From contig NC_065564.1 of NCBI RefSeq assembly GCF_022605725.1, positions 4,566,698-4,630,697 of the forward strand: a stretch of 64,000 nucleotides of DNA, written 5' to 3'. Below, piece after piece: positions 50,301 through 58,609 of this stretch. Both the position numbers and the translations under genes were made by a program. The notes beneath the pieces are model-generated. The model saw only the letters and a list, made by a program, of their open reading frames with translations, was not told the DNA's origin and did no database searches. The DNA is from Anthonomus grandis grandis (taxonomy: Eukaryota; Arthropoda; Insecta; Coleoptera; Curculionidae). Numbering within the stretch: position 1 is the first letter of the stretch; each line of letters begins with the position of its first letter.

Positions 50301-53300
50301 ATACTCCTGCTTTTCAATTTCCCCCAATAAATAATAAAAAATTAAGCCAGTTCAACCCTTCGTTGCCGATTTCGGTAAATATGTCAATTAACATGGATGT
50401 TTATGGGGAAAACAAAGGTCCCAGTGGCGCTCGTGTTGTACTTTATAATTCATTTAATGGGAAACAGGGAATCGACTGGGGAACGAGGGTGGAGTAGACC
50501 GAAATTGTTATTTTGCACACGTGCTGTCTGGGAAAATAACGAAATATTCCCTTATTTATAATGGAATTTATTCCCCAATGAACGCCGATTGCTTGAAATA
50601 AACGCCTAAAGAATGGAAACTACTCCAACTGCATAGAATTTACTCAATATTCTCTACTAACTACTATGCCTTAAATTGGATAAACTGCAGGTACACGTCC
50701 TCCCCTTCCAACTGTAGGAAAATAATGCAATTTTCCAGTTAAAAAAAAAACCTGGCGAGCTACTATATATACTACACCCGATGAAAAAGTTGTAATTTCA
50801 TCCATGTCATACGGGGAAGCGTGTTTTCGAAAGTTGGCCGAAGTATGCCGAGTGAATACAAATTACTTTTCAAATTGTATTTGTTTAGGAAGATAAGACA
50901 ATCTTGGGCGATTCGGGGGTCTTTTGGAGGAGTTGCACGTTTGATTTTCCCCAAGATAAAGTTTCGACGACTGATTTTTAAGTTTTCCCTTTAGTCGTTT
51001 CTACATATATAGGAATAGCGGCGGGATGTACGAAAGTCGTTTCTGTTCTGTATACCCGAAATAGATTTTATTTATAGAAACTGCTTTCAGAGAGAACGGT
51101 AAATAGGGCCGATATATCATCTAAAGTAACACCTTAGCAGAAGATCTCTGAGCGCATATTCGAATAAATTCGGGCCCCTGAGAGTGTATATACGGCGCTA
51201 TTAGAAGACGCTGCTTGCCTTGAACAGGAATATTGCCCAAGATGTTAATAATTTAACGGAGTTTCTTTATAAGAATAGATTAACAGAATCCATTCATCCT
51301 GTCTGGCCGCCATTTTGTTGTTGTTTTCATTCGCCATCTTGTGGCATAGCATCGGAGAAACCTAACCTCAAAATCAAGATGGGGATAACAGTGCGGCCAC
51401 CATTGGCTTGCCAGAATCTGGAACCTCGGCCACGCAGTTAAATTACTTACATTTTCCAATTACGTCTTATTCTACATAATTTTCCTCATATTTCTCAGAA
51501 AAATCTTAAAAAACCTCTTATTCAAAAAAAATTTTCTCGAATCCTATTGGAAAATTCAAACTTCTTATTTTATCTATCGCTGCTTCGTGTAGAACCCAAT
51601 CAAAAAGTATTTTACACATTTTTTTTTAAAAACCGTAGAAGGAGATATTTAAGTTTTAGTATTTTTGAAAATTTTGAGCTTCAAAAGTCCAAAAATTCAA
51701 AAAGTCAACCAATTTAAAAAAATCGTATCGGGAATGAAAATAACGAAAAAAATCCTAATACCAAAAATTCTAATTTTCCATAGGAAAGCCTGGAAAAATG
51801 TATAAAATCATATTTCGAATCATGAGGGTCCCTTCATGAAAGTTTCTGAAAAATCAGATTTAATTTTTTTTTGGAAAAACTATTGGCACAAGAAAAAAAT
51901 AGTTTTAACAATAGTTGTTCCAAATAATTGGACCAATAAGAGGAGATAAGAATATTCCTTATATATCTCATACATCCCAAGAAAATCTCAAAAAACCACT
52001 AATTTAAAAAAATTAATTTTCTTAAATCCTATTGGGAAAATTATACTTTTTATTTTGCCAATTGGTGCCTTGTATAAAACCTAATCAAAAAGTATTTTAC
52101 ACATTTTTGCGAAAAACATACAGAAAATGAGTTATTTAGGTTTTTTGTATTTTTGAGTCCAAAAAATGAAAAAATTCAAAAAGTCCTTCGAATCAAAAAA
52201 TTCTTTTTTTCATGCATAGGGTAAAAAAAACCAAGAAAAAAACCCTTATGCCAAAAATGTCAATTTACTATAGGAAAGCCTGATAAAAATTTCTAAAATC
52301 ATATTTCCATTAAAAACGACTTCAATTTCCACCCCCTCGCACCCTCTATTTTTTTTTTTCAAAAATGTTCCCCATTTTGTGTTAATCTACATGTATAATT
52401 GTCGGGAAATGGAAAAAAGCAGAAAAAAAAAATCAAAATTTTTGCTCAAAAATCGATAGGGTTACCCCCATGAAATTTTCCGAAAAAACAGTTTTAATTT
52501 TTTTTTGGAAAAACTATTGGTGCAAGAAAAAAATAGTTTTGATAAAAGTTGTTCCAAATAATGAGGACAATATGCAGAAATAAGAATTTTACTTATATCC
52601 CCCATACATCCCAAGAAAATTTCAAAAAACCTCCAATTAAACAAAATTAATTTTCGCTTATTCGATGAGAAAAATTAAACTATTTACTTTGCCAATCGAT
52701 GCCTCGCCTCAGGCCCAATCAAAAATTATCCTATGAATTTTTCCGAAAAACGTACAGAAAAGGAGTTATTTAAATTTTTCGTATTTTTAAAATTTTTGAG
52801 TTCCAAAAAATCGAAAAACTCAGAAAGTCAACCGAATCAAAAAATTATTTTTTCCACGTATAGGAAATCAAAAAACAACAATCAAAAAACCTTTATACCA
52901 AAAATCCCAATTTTCTATAGGAAAGCCTGGAAAAATCGTTAAAAGCCTGAACTAATTAAAAAATTTCCAAATGCCTGGCAGTAGTAACAATTTATTTTTT
53001 TACTATCTCAAAGAAGTGAGGCACATTCCGATAACGTACTCCAAATAATTTAAGCACATTCCAAGAACATTCTACCCTAATATTCGTGCTCCTCTTTTTA
53101 ACAATATTAGTCTTAAACCAGACCCACTTAACCTAATTGACCAACTGGATATTATGCCATATACAATAACCGTAAAAACGGCCCCGAGGGGGGGCCTTAG
53201 ATGCCGCTCTAATAGATACTTGAAGAAAATTAACCACGGACGATTACGTCGGACCAATTTGCGTTATCTAACGTTTTACGGCCATCTATGGCGTTTAATT

Positions 53301-56300
53301 TGCCGGTATTAAATCTTTTTAGATGAAAAATCAGATCACCATGGACCCCAGACGAAGGGGCCAAAGGGGGGTCACGGACACTAATTGCGTTACAAAGTGC
53401 TCCACTATCAATGCCCCGCCATCAATGGGGGTTTTGCTTTGGCGCGATTATTAACGGAGTAATTGTCTCTTCAGGGTTTATTATCGGGTTATAAATTTTG
53501 AAGTTTGATCGTAAATAGTGTCGGTTCGATGCGGGGATTTTATCTTTAATAGCGGAAATCCACGAAGAACTTTAAAGTTGATCGGGACTTGACAGCGAGA
53601 AGCGCCATCTAAGGTGACAAGTGACAGAACTTTCTTTAAAAACACTAAAATCACGTCCATCTGTCAATATTTTTGTAAATTTTAAATATGTACATATAAT
53701 GTATTAAAGTACGAATCGTGTGTAGTTACGTGAGTAACATTGTAACACAATTAGACATAAAGAATTTTTTTAAAATTTTGAAACCAATTTCCCCCATTAC
53801 ATAAAGTATAATAATATAAAGTGGCGCTCGAGCAATCATCTATTACACCATCGATTTACTGTTTATGATACCTTAGGAGGAATTTTCCGATTTCCCCAGA
53901 TCCCTCCGAGGGACGAAGGGAGTTTTCCATCAGTTATTTTTACGACCTCTTCAGATATTATCCATGCATTGATTGGGAGCATTCTTAAACACAAGTGCAT
54001 TTTTTCCCTAAAAAGGCGCCTTTATCATCCCCTGCAAGAAGACGAAGGGTATCAAGCATTAAGTGGCCACTCTAACACATGTCGGCTGAAGAGATTTAGG
54101 GGCGAAGCACTCGAGAACGTGCCTGCGTCCCCCTATCCGGGGCTTTTTTCCTTATTCGAGGTAAAAAAAATTATACAAAAAGAGCGTCTAGGAGAGGTGA
54201 GGGAGAGAGATGTTTCGGGGTAATAATGGCTTTATGAAATTCTTTGACGTCGAAATTCCTTTTCTTTTGCATGATGACGATTAGTCGAGTGGTTGTTCAG
54301 ATTTTGCCTGGATAATAGTATCTTGTGTCAATCATGAAAGGGATATTGTTTAAGGGAAACTTAGGTAAGATGGAGGGATATCAGTGGTATAGCAGGGTAA
54401 AGGGGGATCGTTGATGTATTTTTTTTTGAGGAGTTTTCAGTCGTTTCTTCTAGGCAGTTGGGGTTGTTTTGATTCTTCCAAGAAATTAGAACTATTTTCA
54501 CTAGTTTCCAGGCAATTGGGGCTATTTTTCGTGCAAACAAAGTCACTTTTAGCATTTTTCTCGCTGTTGAAATTATTTGTTCACTTTTTCCAGGCTTTTA
54601 AGTGATTTTTCTACATTTTCGTGCGGTTGTTTTTAAGTTTGTTTTCCAGCCATTAATTTTCGGTTTCTGCAACAGTTTTTCTCAATTTAACTCATCTGCT
54701 TGAACAAAATTAATAACTGCCTTAATATTTCTAGAAAATATAAGTTTGCAAAAAAGTGATCCTGTTTAAAATTTTTAAAAGTCAATGTCCTATTGGGTAG
54801 TAGATATATAAAATAAATCACAGATATTAAAATAATTGATTTAAGCAGATATCTATATTATAGAGAGTTAGATATAAGTTTTTAGATAATTAAGTGAACC
54901 AATGAGTTTTTCTAATTTGTTTGAGACACAGGTGTATAGGTGGCTGTGAGATAAGAGCCATTATATAACCGTTGCTCCACTTGGAACTTGTGGCTAAATG
55001 TGCTCGACACAAGGCCATTAAAAAAAATAAAAATATTTGTACCACCTTGGACCGAGGCAATTTTCCTTCCCTAAACGACAGAAAAACAGTGAAAACATCG
55101 ATAAACCAACCGATAAAACCTGTATTCATTTAAGTTATGCAAATATATTTCCCTGGAAAAGCAAATTCCCAGTTAATCCGCGACGAGTATCGATCGCGAA
55201 AAAAGATAATGCACACAATATGAGAGAAAAGCGGGAAAATGTGCACCGTAACTGGAAAATGCAGAGCACTATATTAGACCGGATTATTAGCCCATCAATC
55301 TTTCGTAGTTTACCAGGTAATTTTCTCATTGTAAAAACGCCCCGGGTACACAAGTTTCGGTTTAAATGCGCTTTAGGAGCCCCGGGATTTAAATGTTTAA
55401 TAAATATTCAAGTTTTAACGCGTTTTTACCGTAACGTTTTTTTCCCCTTTAGGGGATTTAAAAATCTGCTCGTTTAATGGCCCTAATTAGGTACATTAAA
55501 ATAATTCCCCCCGGTGATTTGGGAGGGCCACGATTGGAAACTTAATGTGACTCATTTTATGGAAATTTGCCCGGAAAATTTATGAATTTTCTTTTAAGGG
55601 TATCATGTACAAAAAATATCGAATAAGCTCGTGGGCGTAGATGATCATTAGGGGCAATTTCTTTGCTAACTTGGCAAAGTGAATTAATTTTCAAAGTTTT
55701 TCTCAAGCAAAGTGTTTTTTCCCGACTTTTCCTTGAGTCGCTTCCACTCACTAAGCACGAGGCTAAAAAATGGCGGCAGAATTATTAAAATATATGAATT
55801 TTAACAGAAGTTACAGGCATTTGAATTTTGTGAGGTTAAGGTCGCGAAAGTCTTATGCTATCGTTCGAATTTCAATAGAACTGGATATTTAGAGTCTCTG
55901 TTGAAGGTAAATGAGAAATCTAAAAGCGTATTCCAAGCTGTTGAAGAAGTAATTTTTTCGATATTCCAGGCAGTTGAGGAATGAAAAATGACTTCAATTG
56001 CCTGGAAAAAATGGCTCCTAACTACTTGGAATTCTTGTAAAATCTGTGCGTCATATAAATCTAGTTATATTTTTGAATATACTTCACTTTTCTTCAACCA
56101 CCACTACTACCGGGTCTACCTGAAAAATCCCCTAAATCCCTTCCCGAAATGGGTCCGGAGAGATGACCTCCCCGGATGATTTACACCCCGGACCGCCGGA
56201 GTTTCATAACAATTACAATTAATCTTAGTAATTGCCCCCCTATTTATCAGTAAATACCCTTAATGCGCGGAGAAATGGAATAACGGGGACTCCGGTCAAG

Positions 56301-56768
56301 ATTCCTCCGGGTAATATATATGTCGAGCCCATTCGGGAACGATCGGGAAAAATCTCGTGTAATTACAAGAAGAAATTTCTGCTTATATGTATCCCTATTT
56401 CGTCCATAACCGTTTAGGACGAAATGGAAAAACTGCACGGACACGGACACTTTTCCGCTCGCCTTTATGTTCATTGGAGGCAGTTATTGTTGATTGCTTG
56501 CGAAAAAACACCGCTTACCTTCTTCGTCACTCCCGATCATCGAATACCGCTCGAACCCGCTCAAATTCCTGTGGGTTCCCAGGCCGAAATCGTCCTTGGT
56601 CCATTGCAGCATCCCGGCTTTCCCGATAACCCGACAAGGGAGGGTCACCCTGGATCCCACCACCGCGGTCTGGTCCTGGGGTTGCATTGCGAACTTCTGT
56701 TCTGCCATGGCGAGTTTCAGGAACGCCCCTATCCGCAACAGGAGGATCAGGAACTTGTAGGTGGACAT
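25815..56768 (-). CDS. kirre: Kirre/roughest-type immunoglobulin cell-adhesion receptor (complete coding region, twelve exons)
   Basis: This is a NEPH/irre-module receptor. In flies such proteins pair with SNS/hibris-type partners during myoblast fusion, nephrocyte slit-diaphragm assembly, eye patterning and axon choice. The exons (minus) are 56768-56519, 48235-48146, 48088-47924, 46214-46036, 41506-41330, 41269-41167, 39430-39383, 39324-39127, 38947-38654, 36237-36118, 29743-29484 and 26360-25815, giving 809 aa. Order: signal peptide (1-21), Ig1 (about 22-118, with the hallmark QDQTAVVGSRVTLPCRVI and LQWTKDDFGLGTHRNLSGF), Ig2 (120-228), Ig3 (229-321), Ig4 (322-403), Ig5 (404-497), a transmembrane helix (about 507-530), and a tail of about 280 aa. 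The tail ends THV, a class I PDZ ligand as I recall for Kirre, whereas fly Roughest ends TAV. Length lies between fly Rst (about 764) and Kirre (about 959). Paralogue identity is therefore likely but not certain. Every junction is GT-AG and in frame. Confidence 0.93.
26575..28150 (+). repeat. Three tandem copies of a 510-bp AT-rich repeat plus a partial fourth
   Basis: The landmark 'gttatacccgaatttccgaa' recurs about every 510 bp (near 26610, 27120 and 27632), with a truncated copy near 28118. Units also carry 'ccgggaaaactattggctgg' and 'tgtcaatgcgcatcagatgc'. A minus-strand frame of about 70 codons (MHLMRIDISHNFYY...) appears in each copy, but its ends differ and its composition follows the AT-rich DNA. 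Confidence 0.93.
28824..29095 (+). mobile_element. Non-LTR reverse-transcriptase relic (thumb region)
   Basis: One plus-strand frame reads EAVLSDLQKLESWCDS and then, after an apparent deletion, FINDELSFKPHIEFTLKK. This matches the '..L..DL.KL..WC..' and 'DLGV..DS.L.F..HI......K' motifs downstream of the catalytic core in Jockey/CR1-type elements. Later fragments (IYKDTL, YLMDSI) in shifted frames continue the similarity. Stops and frameshifts show decay. Confidence 0.6.
29484..29743 (-). CDS. kirre: kirre exon 11: proximal cytoplasmic tail
   Basis: It encodes 87 codons' worth of tail: NTHTIEKQCKESDRSSNISD, LKLDLRTGSSNSNMHCDMDY, then GQDIYRYSNDYTEPSFPPK. Several tyrosines in acidic or proline-containing contexts are possible phosphorylation sites (inference). 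It starts in phase 1 after TTTATTCCAG and ends in phase 0 at CCAAAG|GTAAGC. Confidence 0.92.
29745..31960 (+). repeat. Left arm of opposed satellite arrays in kirre intron 10 (about 12 units of 180 bp)
   Basis: Units contain 'aatttaattaaatcggtcaa', 'taacggagaaatgactaaat', 'ttgtccaggtcccacttgat' and 'tgtttagcctcccgttgatt'. Spacing is about 175-190 bp. Sequence identity between units looks lower than in the UPF2 satellite. The array begins within a few bases of exon 11. Confidence 0.88.
31961..32734. other. Spacer between the two opposed arrays
   Basis: About 770 bp of AT-rich sequence without the satellite motif and without recognisable coding potential. It would be the loop of the inverted repeat formed by the flanking arrays. 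Two short open frames (32138-32335 and 32533-32715 plus) resemble nothing I know. Confidence 0.6.
32735..35700 (-). repeat. Right arm of opposed satellite arrays in kirre intron 10 (about 16 units)
   Basis: This is the same family as 29745-31960 but reverse-complemented: 'aggaggttaaaaagcattta', 'ttcttgacaaaaaagttaat', 'gggaggctaaacaataaatt', 'gggacctggacaaatttagt'. Part of it (about 33847-35400) is a higher-order duplication of a three-unit block. The landmark 'acgagaggctaaac' recurs at 33845, 34369 and 34892, about 524 bp apart with near identity. Confidence 0.9.
36118..36237 (-). CDS. kirre: kirre exon 10: transmembrane segment
   Basis: This 120-nt exon encodes the juxtamembrane KSFP, a hydrophobic helix MLMVIVGAVGAVILLIIIIM followed by IVFLC, then a basic stop-transfer QRQGNKKPPPE. 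It is flanked by TTGATTGCAG and GAGA|GTAAGT and is phase 1 at both ends. Its loss would keep the frame and remove the only membrane anchor. Copies of one satellite family lie in the introns on both sides. Confidence 0.93.
36580..37040 (-). repeat. Satellite units in kirre intron 9, same family and orientation as the right arm
   Basis: Two to three degenerate units carry 'ggtgggacgctgataaattt', 'ttaattattggccgatttga', 'atttaattaaaattttaggg' and 'gtgataaaaaaggttaatat'. They continue the 32735-35700 array on the other side of the transmembrane exon. The rest of intron 9 (37040-38653) has an (AAAT)n microsatellite near 37575-37605 and nothing else recognised. Confidence 0.8.
38654..38947 (-). CDS. 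kirre: kirre exon 9: fifth Ig domain
   Basis: It encodes GPPSIVSHKTQFGIEGDNVR, then VECIAFSIPAPERVIWTFNG, DYSILEDPLPEGIKSTLIIR and MYNCSVSNPYGSDVVEINL. Paired cysteines (VECIAF, YNCSV) and the tryptophan in VIWTF give the Ig fold. The closest remembered relatives are fly Rst/Kirre Ig5 ('SWTFNGQEI...DYSILVDAVPGGVKSTLIIRDSQ'). It is phase 1 at both ends. Confidence 0.94.
39127..39324 (-). CDS. kirre: kirre exon 8: fourth Ig domain, main part
   Basis: It encodes GATVVLSCDVDGNPIPDITW, STSTNLTVRVDQTNAGRYYC and KAHVPGFQDIGAEAAIYLKG. Paired cysteines and the D.G.Y.C-type motif (NAGRYYC) mark the domain. It begins after CCACTTTAG and ends AAAG|GTAACA. The intron toward exon 9 (38948-39126) is 179 bp. 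Confidence 0.94.
39383..39430 (-). CDS. kirre: kirre exon 7: 48-nt micro-exon, start of Ig4
   Basis: It encodes YGPQFRTKPRSVQADLG, the counterpart of 'YAPSFRQRPQSMEADVG' in fly Rst. It is too short for ordinary ORF detection. It is supported by the acceptor TTTGTTTCAG, the donor CTGG|GTAAGT, matching phase (1 at both ends) and the family alignment. Confidence 0.92.
39700..40790. repeat. Tandem duplication (about 533 bp) in kirre intron 6
   Basis: 'ggaggacgtggtttaaaggt' near 39735 recurs near 40268. The following sequences ('ttttccagg..aaacgacctta', 'ttgacacttttgtggtagtt' and 'gatgtcatcattc.tctattc') repeat in the same order. Both copies are rich in TTCCAGGCA-type motifs. The rest of intron 6 (39431-41166) shows nothing else. 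Confidence 0.85.
41167..41269 (-). CDS. kirre: kirre exon 6: end of third Ig domain
   Basis: It encodes VIHNVSRKHHDAIIKCEVHN and AVGKSEESQTLDIS, matching 'VIRNVTRKFHDAIVKCEVQNSVGKSEDSETLDIS' of fly Rst. It ends one base into the tyrosine codon (AGTT|GTGAGT). A 60-nt intron separates it from exon 5. Confidence 0.94.
41330..41506 (-). CDS. kirre: kirre exon 5: third Ig domain
   Basis: It encodes VKYAPKVTVSVISGMSQSGR, EVRLGCKADANPPTVSYKWF and MNDEPIIGDFTTEL, matching fly Rst VKYAPKVKV and ADANPSDVRYRWFINDEPI. It lacks the glycine-rich insertion found in fly Rst at this place. Phase 0 at both ends. Confidence 0.94.
41515..42780. repeat. Hairpin-forming TGCCTGGAAGAA/TTCTTCCAGGCA repeats in kirre intron 4
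   Basis: The block is made of nested inverted repeats. One perfect 16-nt arm pair is at 42641-42656 and 42687-42702, with a 30-nt loop. A larger imperfect palindrome of about 65-nt arms spans about 41615-41760. Its centre ('ctgcctgaaacaaacttaaa' or a close variant) recurs near 41683, 42102 and 42473, so the palindromes are themselves tandemly arranged (about 370-420 bp). Confidence 0.85.
42800..43190 (+). repeat. Two tandem units of about 184 bp in kirre intron 4
   Basis: 'gactcactttaaagttctaa', 'ctagaaaactgcctggacga' and 'tattgagaaaagtatt' appear in order twice, about 184 bp apart. Phrases such as 'actcactttaaagttct' are shared with the array at 58610-59720, so it is a distant member of that family. 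Confidence 0.82.
43190..46035. other. Remainder of kirre intron 4
   Basis: More GC-balanced than the satellites. At 43755-43875 a short phrase ('actgtcgcgag' followed by 'cgacttccg') occurs twice. Around 45165-45260, 45345-45430 and 45620-45720 there are three degenerate copies of 'acagttgtcacttg...gacagttgacagaaacagga'. No host exon or other gene was recognised. Confidence 0.6.
46036..46214 (-). CDS. kirre: kirre exon 4: end of second Ig domain
   Basis: It encodes GNVLKDGSEYIAEELPDKRR, YVAKSILKLTPRKLHHNTTF and TCQAQNTAERTHRSAKLKLE, matching the fly Rst segment RRFTAKSVLRLTPKKEHHNT and FSCQAQNTADRTYRSAKIRVE. It starts after TGTTATTTCAG and ends in phase 0 at TTAGAG|GTAAGT. Confidence 0.94.
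46889..47640 (+). repeat. 374-bp tandem duplication in kirre intron 3
   Basis: 'cattcataacctaacgaacc' starts at 46896 and at 47270. The sequence between ('ttcagtcgttg', 'gaccacgttgtcaaacagca', 'ttttagagtagttttcagtt') repeats in order with about 85-90% similarity by eye. Each copy contains 'aataaaacatgctcg'. The rest of intron 3 (46215-47923) shows nothing specific. Confidence 0.88.
47924..48088 (-). CDS. kirre: kirre exon 3: end of Ig1 and start of Ig2
   Basis: It encodes GIRSNFASLNVLVPPDPPKI, VQGDYMVTTEDREIELECIS and YGGKPAAEITWIDGHG, matching fly Rst ('PPEAPKITQGDVIYATEDRKVEIECVS' and GGKPAAEITWIDGLG). Phase 1 at both ends. The donor is CACG|GTAAGG and the acceptor CTTTTTCCAG. Confidence 0.95.
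48146..48235 (-). CDS. kirre: kirre exon 2: 90-nt Ig1 exon
   Basis: It encodes GDYSLDIYPVMLDDDAKYQC and QVSPGPNGEPG, nearly identical to the fly Rst/Kirre Ig1 segment (DYSLDIYPVMLDDDARYQCQVSPGP). It carries the second Ig1 cysteine. Phase 1 at both ends. A 57-nt intron follows. Confidence 0.95.
49803..50436 (+). repeat. 318-bp tandem duplication with repeated AAGATGGC motifs
   Basis: 'aggtgccccactgtatttaa' near 49831 and 'aggtgcctcactgtatttaa' near 50149 begin two nearly identical units that also share 'cagtttaacccttcgtt' and 'cccagtggcgctcgtgtt'. The left unit has three AAGATGGC motifs (AAGATGGCGA, AAGATGGCTA, AAGATGGCAG). The right keeps one of these, with altered forms at the other two sites. 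Confidence 0.88.
51480..52960 (+). repeat. Three degenerate tandem copies of a roughly 500-600-bp AT-rich repeat
   Basis: 'aatcaaaaagtattttacac' (51599 and 52082; variant near 52720) and 'ggaaaaactattggcacaag' (51873; variant near 52507) recur in the same order. The phrase 'ggaaaactattgg...gagaaaa...aaaagttgt' is also in the 510-bp repeat at 26575-28150, so the two blocks may be distant relatives on the same strand. Confidence 0.75.
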
Positions 56769-57960
56769 TTTTGACGGGTACGGTGCAAAAGTGTGGTTAT
56801 CTGCAAGAGAAGATTAGTTTTTTAGATTTCTTGGGTTGGAAAAAAATTCATAACTTATTTTATATTGAGGATTTCTGAATGATTTTCAGGAGTTTTATAG
56901 GTGGAACATTGGGCTAGATAATGGCGAAAAAACCACCGCAATATGTGGATTTGAACCGAAGTTAGAGGCATTTTAGTTTTGTGAGGTTAAGGTCAAAAAC
57001 TTTTTTGTTATTGGTTGGATATTAACGACACTGCGTTTGTAAGTTGCCTGTAATGAGTTAATGATGAATTTAAAGGATTATTAAAATCCGTTGATGGTGA
57101 TTCATTTCCTGAACCCTTTACATCAAAAAAATGATTTCTTCTGGCTTCAATTCCTTGAAGGAAGCAAAATATTGCTTTGACGGCCTGGACAATGGCAAAA
57201 ATTACCTCAAGTGCCGGGAAGAAGTAAAAAATAACCTCAAACCCCTTAGGGCCTTAAAAAATGACCTAAATTTTTTGAAAAATGACTCGTTTCCTTGATC
57301 ACGACTTGCCTCAGAAAATAAATCGTAACTTTTCTTCTACAAGGAATTTTAAAATAATTTTTGAGCCCTTTGGTAAGCAAGACATGGGGCCACCTTAACA
57401 TAAAAAAATTACCTCAATATATTAATTTATACGACCGTTAAAACCTTGACAAATTTGTGAGGTTAGGGTCGAAAACTCTTTTGCTATTGCTTGGATATTA
57501 ACGAAACTGCATTTGTAAGTTGCCTGCAATAAGTTAATGAGAAATTTTAAGTTTTGATAAAATCTTTTGCTGGCAAGTGCTTCACTTCCTTAATCCTTTA
57601 TACAAAAAATCATTTTTTCGTGCTTGAATTGCCTGAAGGAATCAATATATCACTTGGATGGCCTGGACAAAAGTAGAAATGACCTCAATTGCCTAAAAGA
57701 AGGGCCTCAAGGGCCTTAAAAAATGACCTCAACTTTTGAAGTCTGAAAAATGACTTATTTCCTTGACTACGACTTTCCTCAGAAAAAGAAACATAACTTC
57801 TCTTTTAAAAAAAATTTAAAATAATTCTTAAACCCTTTAGTTGATAAGACATGAGGCCAATTTAACACAAAAAAATAACCTTAATATACCATTTTCAAAG
57901 GGCCATTAAGGGCGTAACAAATTTGTGAGATTAGGACCGAAAACTCCTTTTCAAACGCCC
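55790..57960 (+). repeat. Roughly 475-bp repeat family flanking the first coding exon of kirre
   Basis: 'tttgtgaggttaaggtcg' or a close variant occurs near 55827, 56979, 57455 and 57920. The last three are 466-476 bp apart and share 'tggatattaacgaaactgca', 'gttgcctgcaataagttaat' and 'atgacctcaa' phrases. The first copy lies upstream of exon 1 in window coordinates, in intron 1 of the coding region; the others lie in the 5' intron. Confidence 0.78.
56519..56768 (-). CDS. kirre: kirre exon 1 (coding part): signal peptide and start of Ig1
   Basis: It begins MSTYKFLILLLRIGAFLKLA, a good signal peptide, followed by MAEQKFAMQPQDQTAVVG and the Ig1 strand SRVTLPCRV. It ends after SDEEG at GAAG|GTAAGC. 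The ATG context (TCAAAAATG) is favourable. On the 5' side an acceptor (CTTCTCTTGCAG) ends at 56801, so this exon spans 56800-56519 with 32 nt of 5' UTR. At least one non-coding exon lies upstream. Confidence 0.94.
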
Positions 57961-58600
57961 TGATTTCAATAAAACTTCATATGCCGATTCCATATAATAA
58001 AATAAACTTCTAGACCACTTTTTCTCGTCATCCATTACTGATACGATAACTTTTATTTAAAAAAACCCAATTTACAAATGCCGACATAGGCATTTCATAT
58101 GAAAAAACGACCAAACCATGGGGCACTCTATAAAATTGACTCAAAAAAAAGCTCTACCGAAAATTACCTTCAGGTTTTTTGTTTTTCAACCTCCCCTCCC
58201 CCCCTTCGAAGCCCCGTACCCCCGAAGTTAAGTGAAATATTCATAAAACTATTTATTTTTCTCGAAATTTTACACAAGTGAGCCAATTAAACAACGTTAT
58301 GCCCCCCGGAGCGGATACCCAATTTCATTAGGGAGGGGGGTGCTAAGGGGTTTTTAAAGTGAAAAAGGCGAAACTCGCAGCAATGTTTCTAATTGCGAAA
58401 TTGGCCCAATTTACGCCGGCTAATAAATATAGCCAGGAGCATTACGGCCCTTGTTCCTCCTTAATTGGTTTTCACTAAATTATTTGCAGAAACTGCGGAA
58501 ATCTTGTCTTGCTTGTGTTTACGGCATACACGGCTGCTGCCGTAACCCTTTATTACCTTAAAAACGTTTCTCGCAGAAAAATTAATTATTAAAAAAGTTT
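56801..58600 (-). other. Intron upstream of kirre exon 1, proximal part
   Basis: Apart from the 475-bp repeat copies described separately, this stretch has A/T-rich DNA and a C/T-rich block near 58185-58215. No upstream non-coding exon or promoter could be placed. Confidence 0.5.
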
Positions 58601-58609
58601 TATTCGAGT

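Larger units (their letters stand above)
48236..56518 (-). other. kirre intron 1 of the coding region (8.3 kb)
   Basis: From donor GAAG|GTAAGC to acceptor TTGTTTCAG. It contains the 318-bp duplication at 49803-50436, the three-copy AT-rich repeat at 51480-52960, TTCCAGGCA-rich sequence near 54420-54600 and the first copy of a roughly 475-bp family near 55790. Between these, 48240-49800, 53000-54400 and 54600-55790 show no gene or clear repeat. Confidence 0.8.

Noticed and set aside
54890..55477. Opposed open frames of 79, 146 and 72 codons
   Set aside because: No recognisable motifs, no splice or promoter support, and location in the large kirre intron. They look like chance frames in moderately GC-rich DNA.
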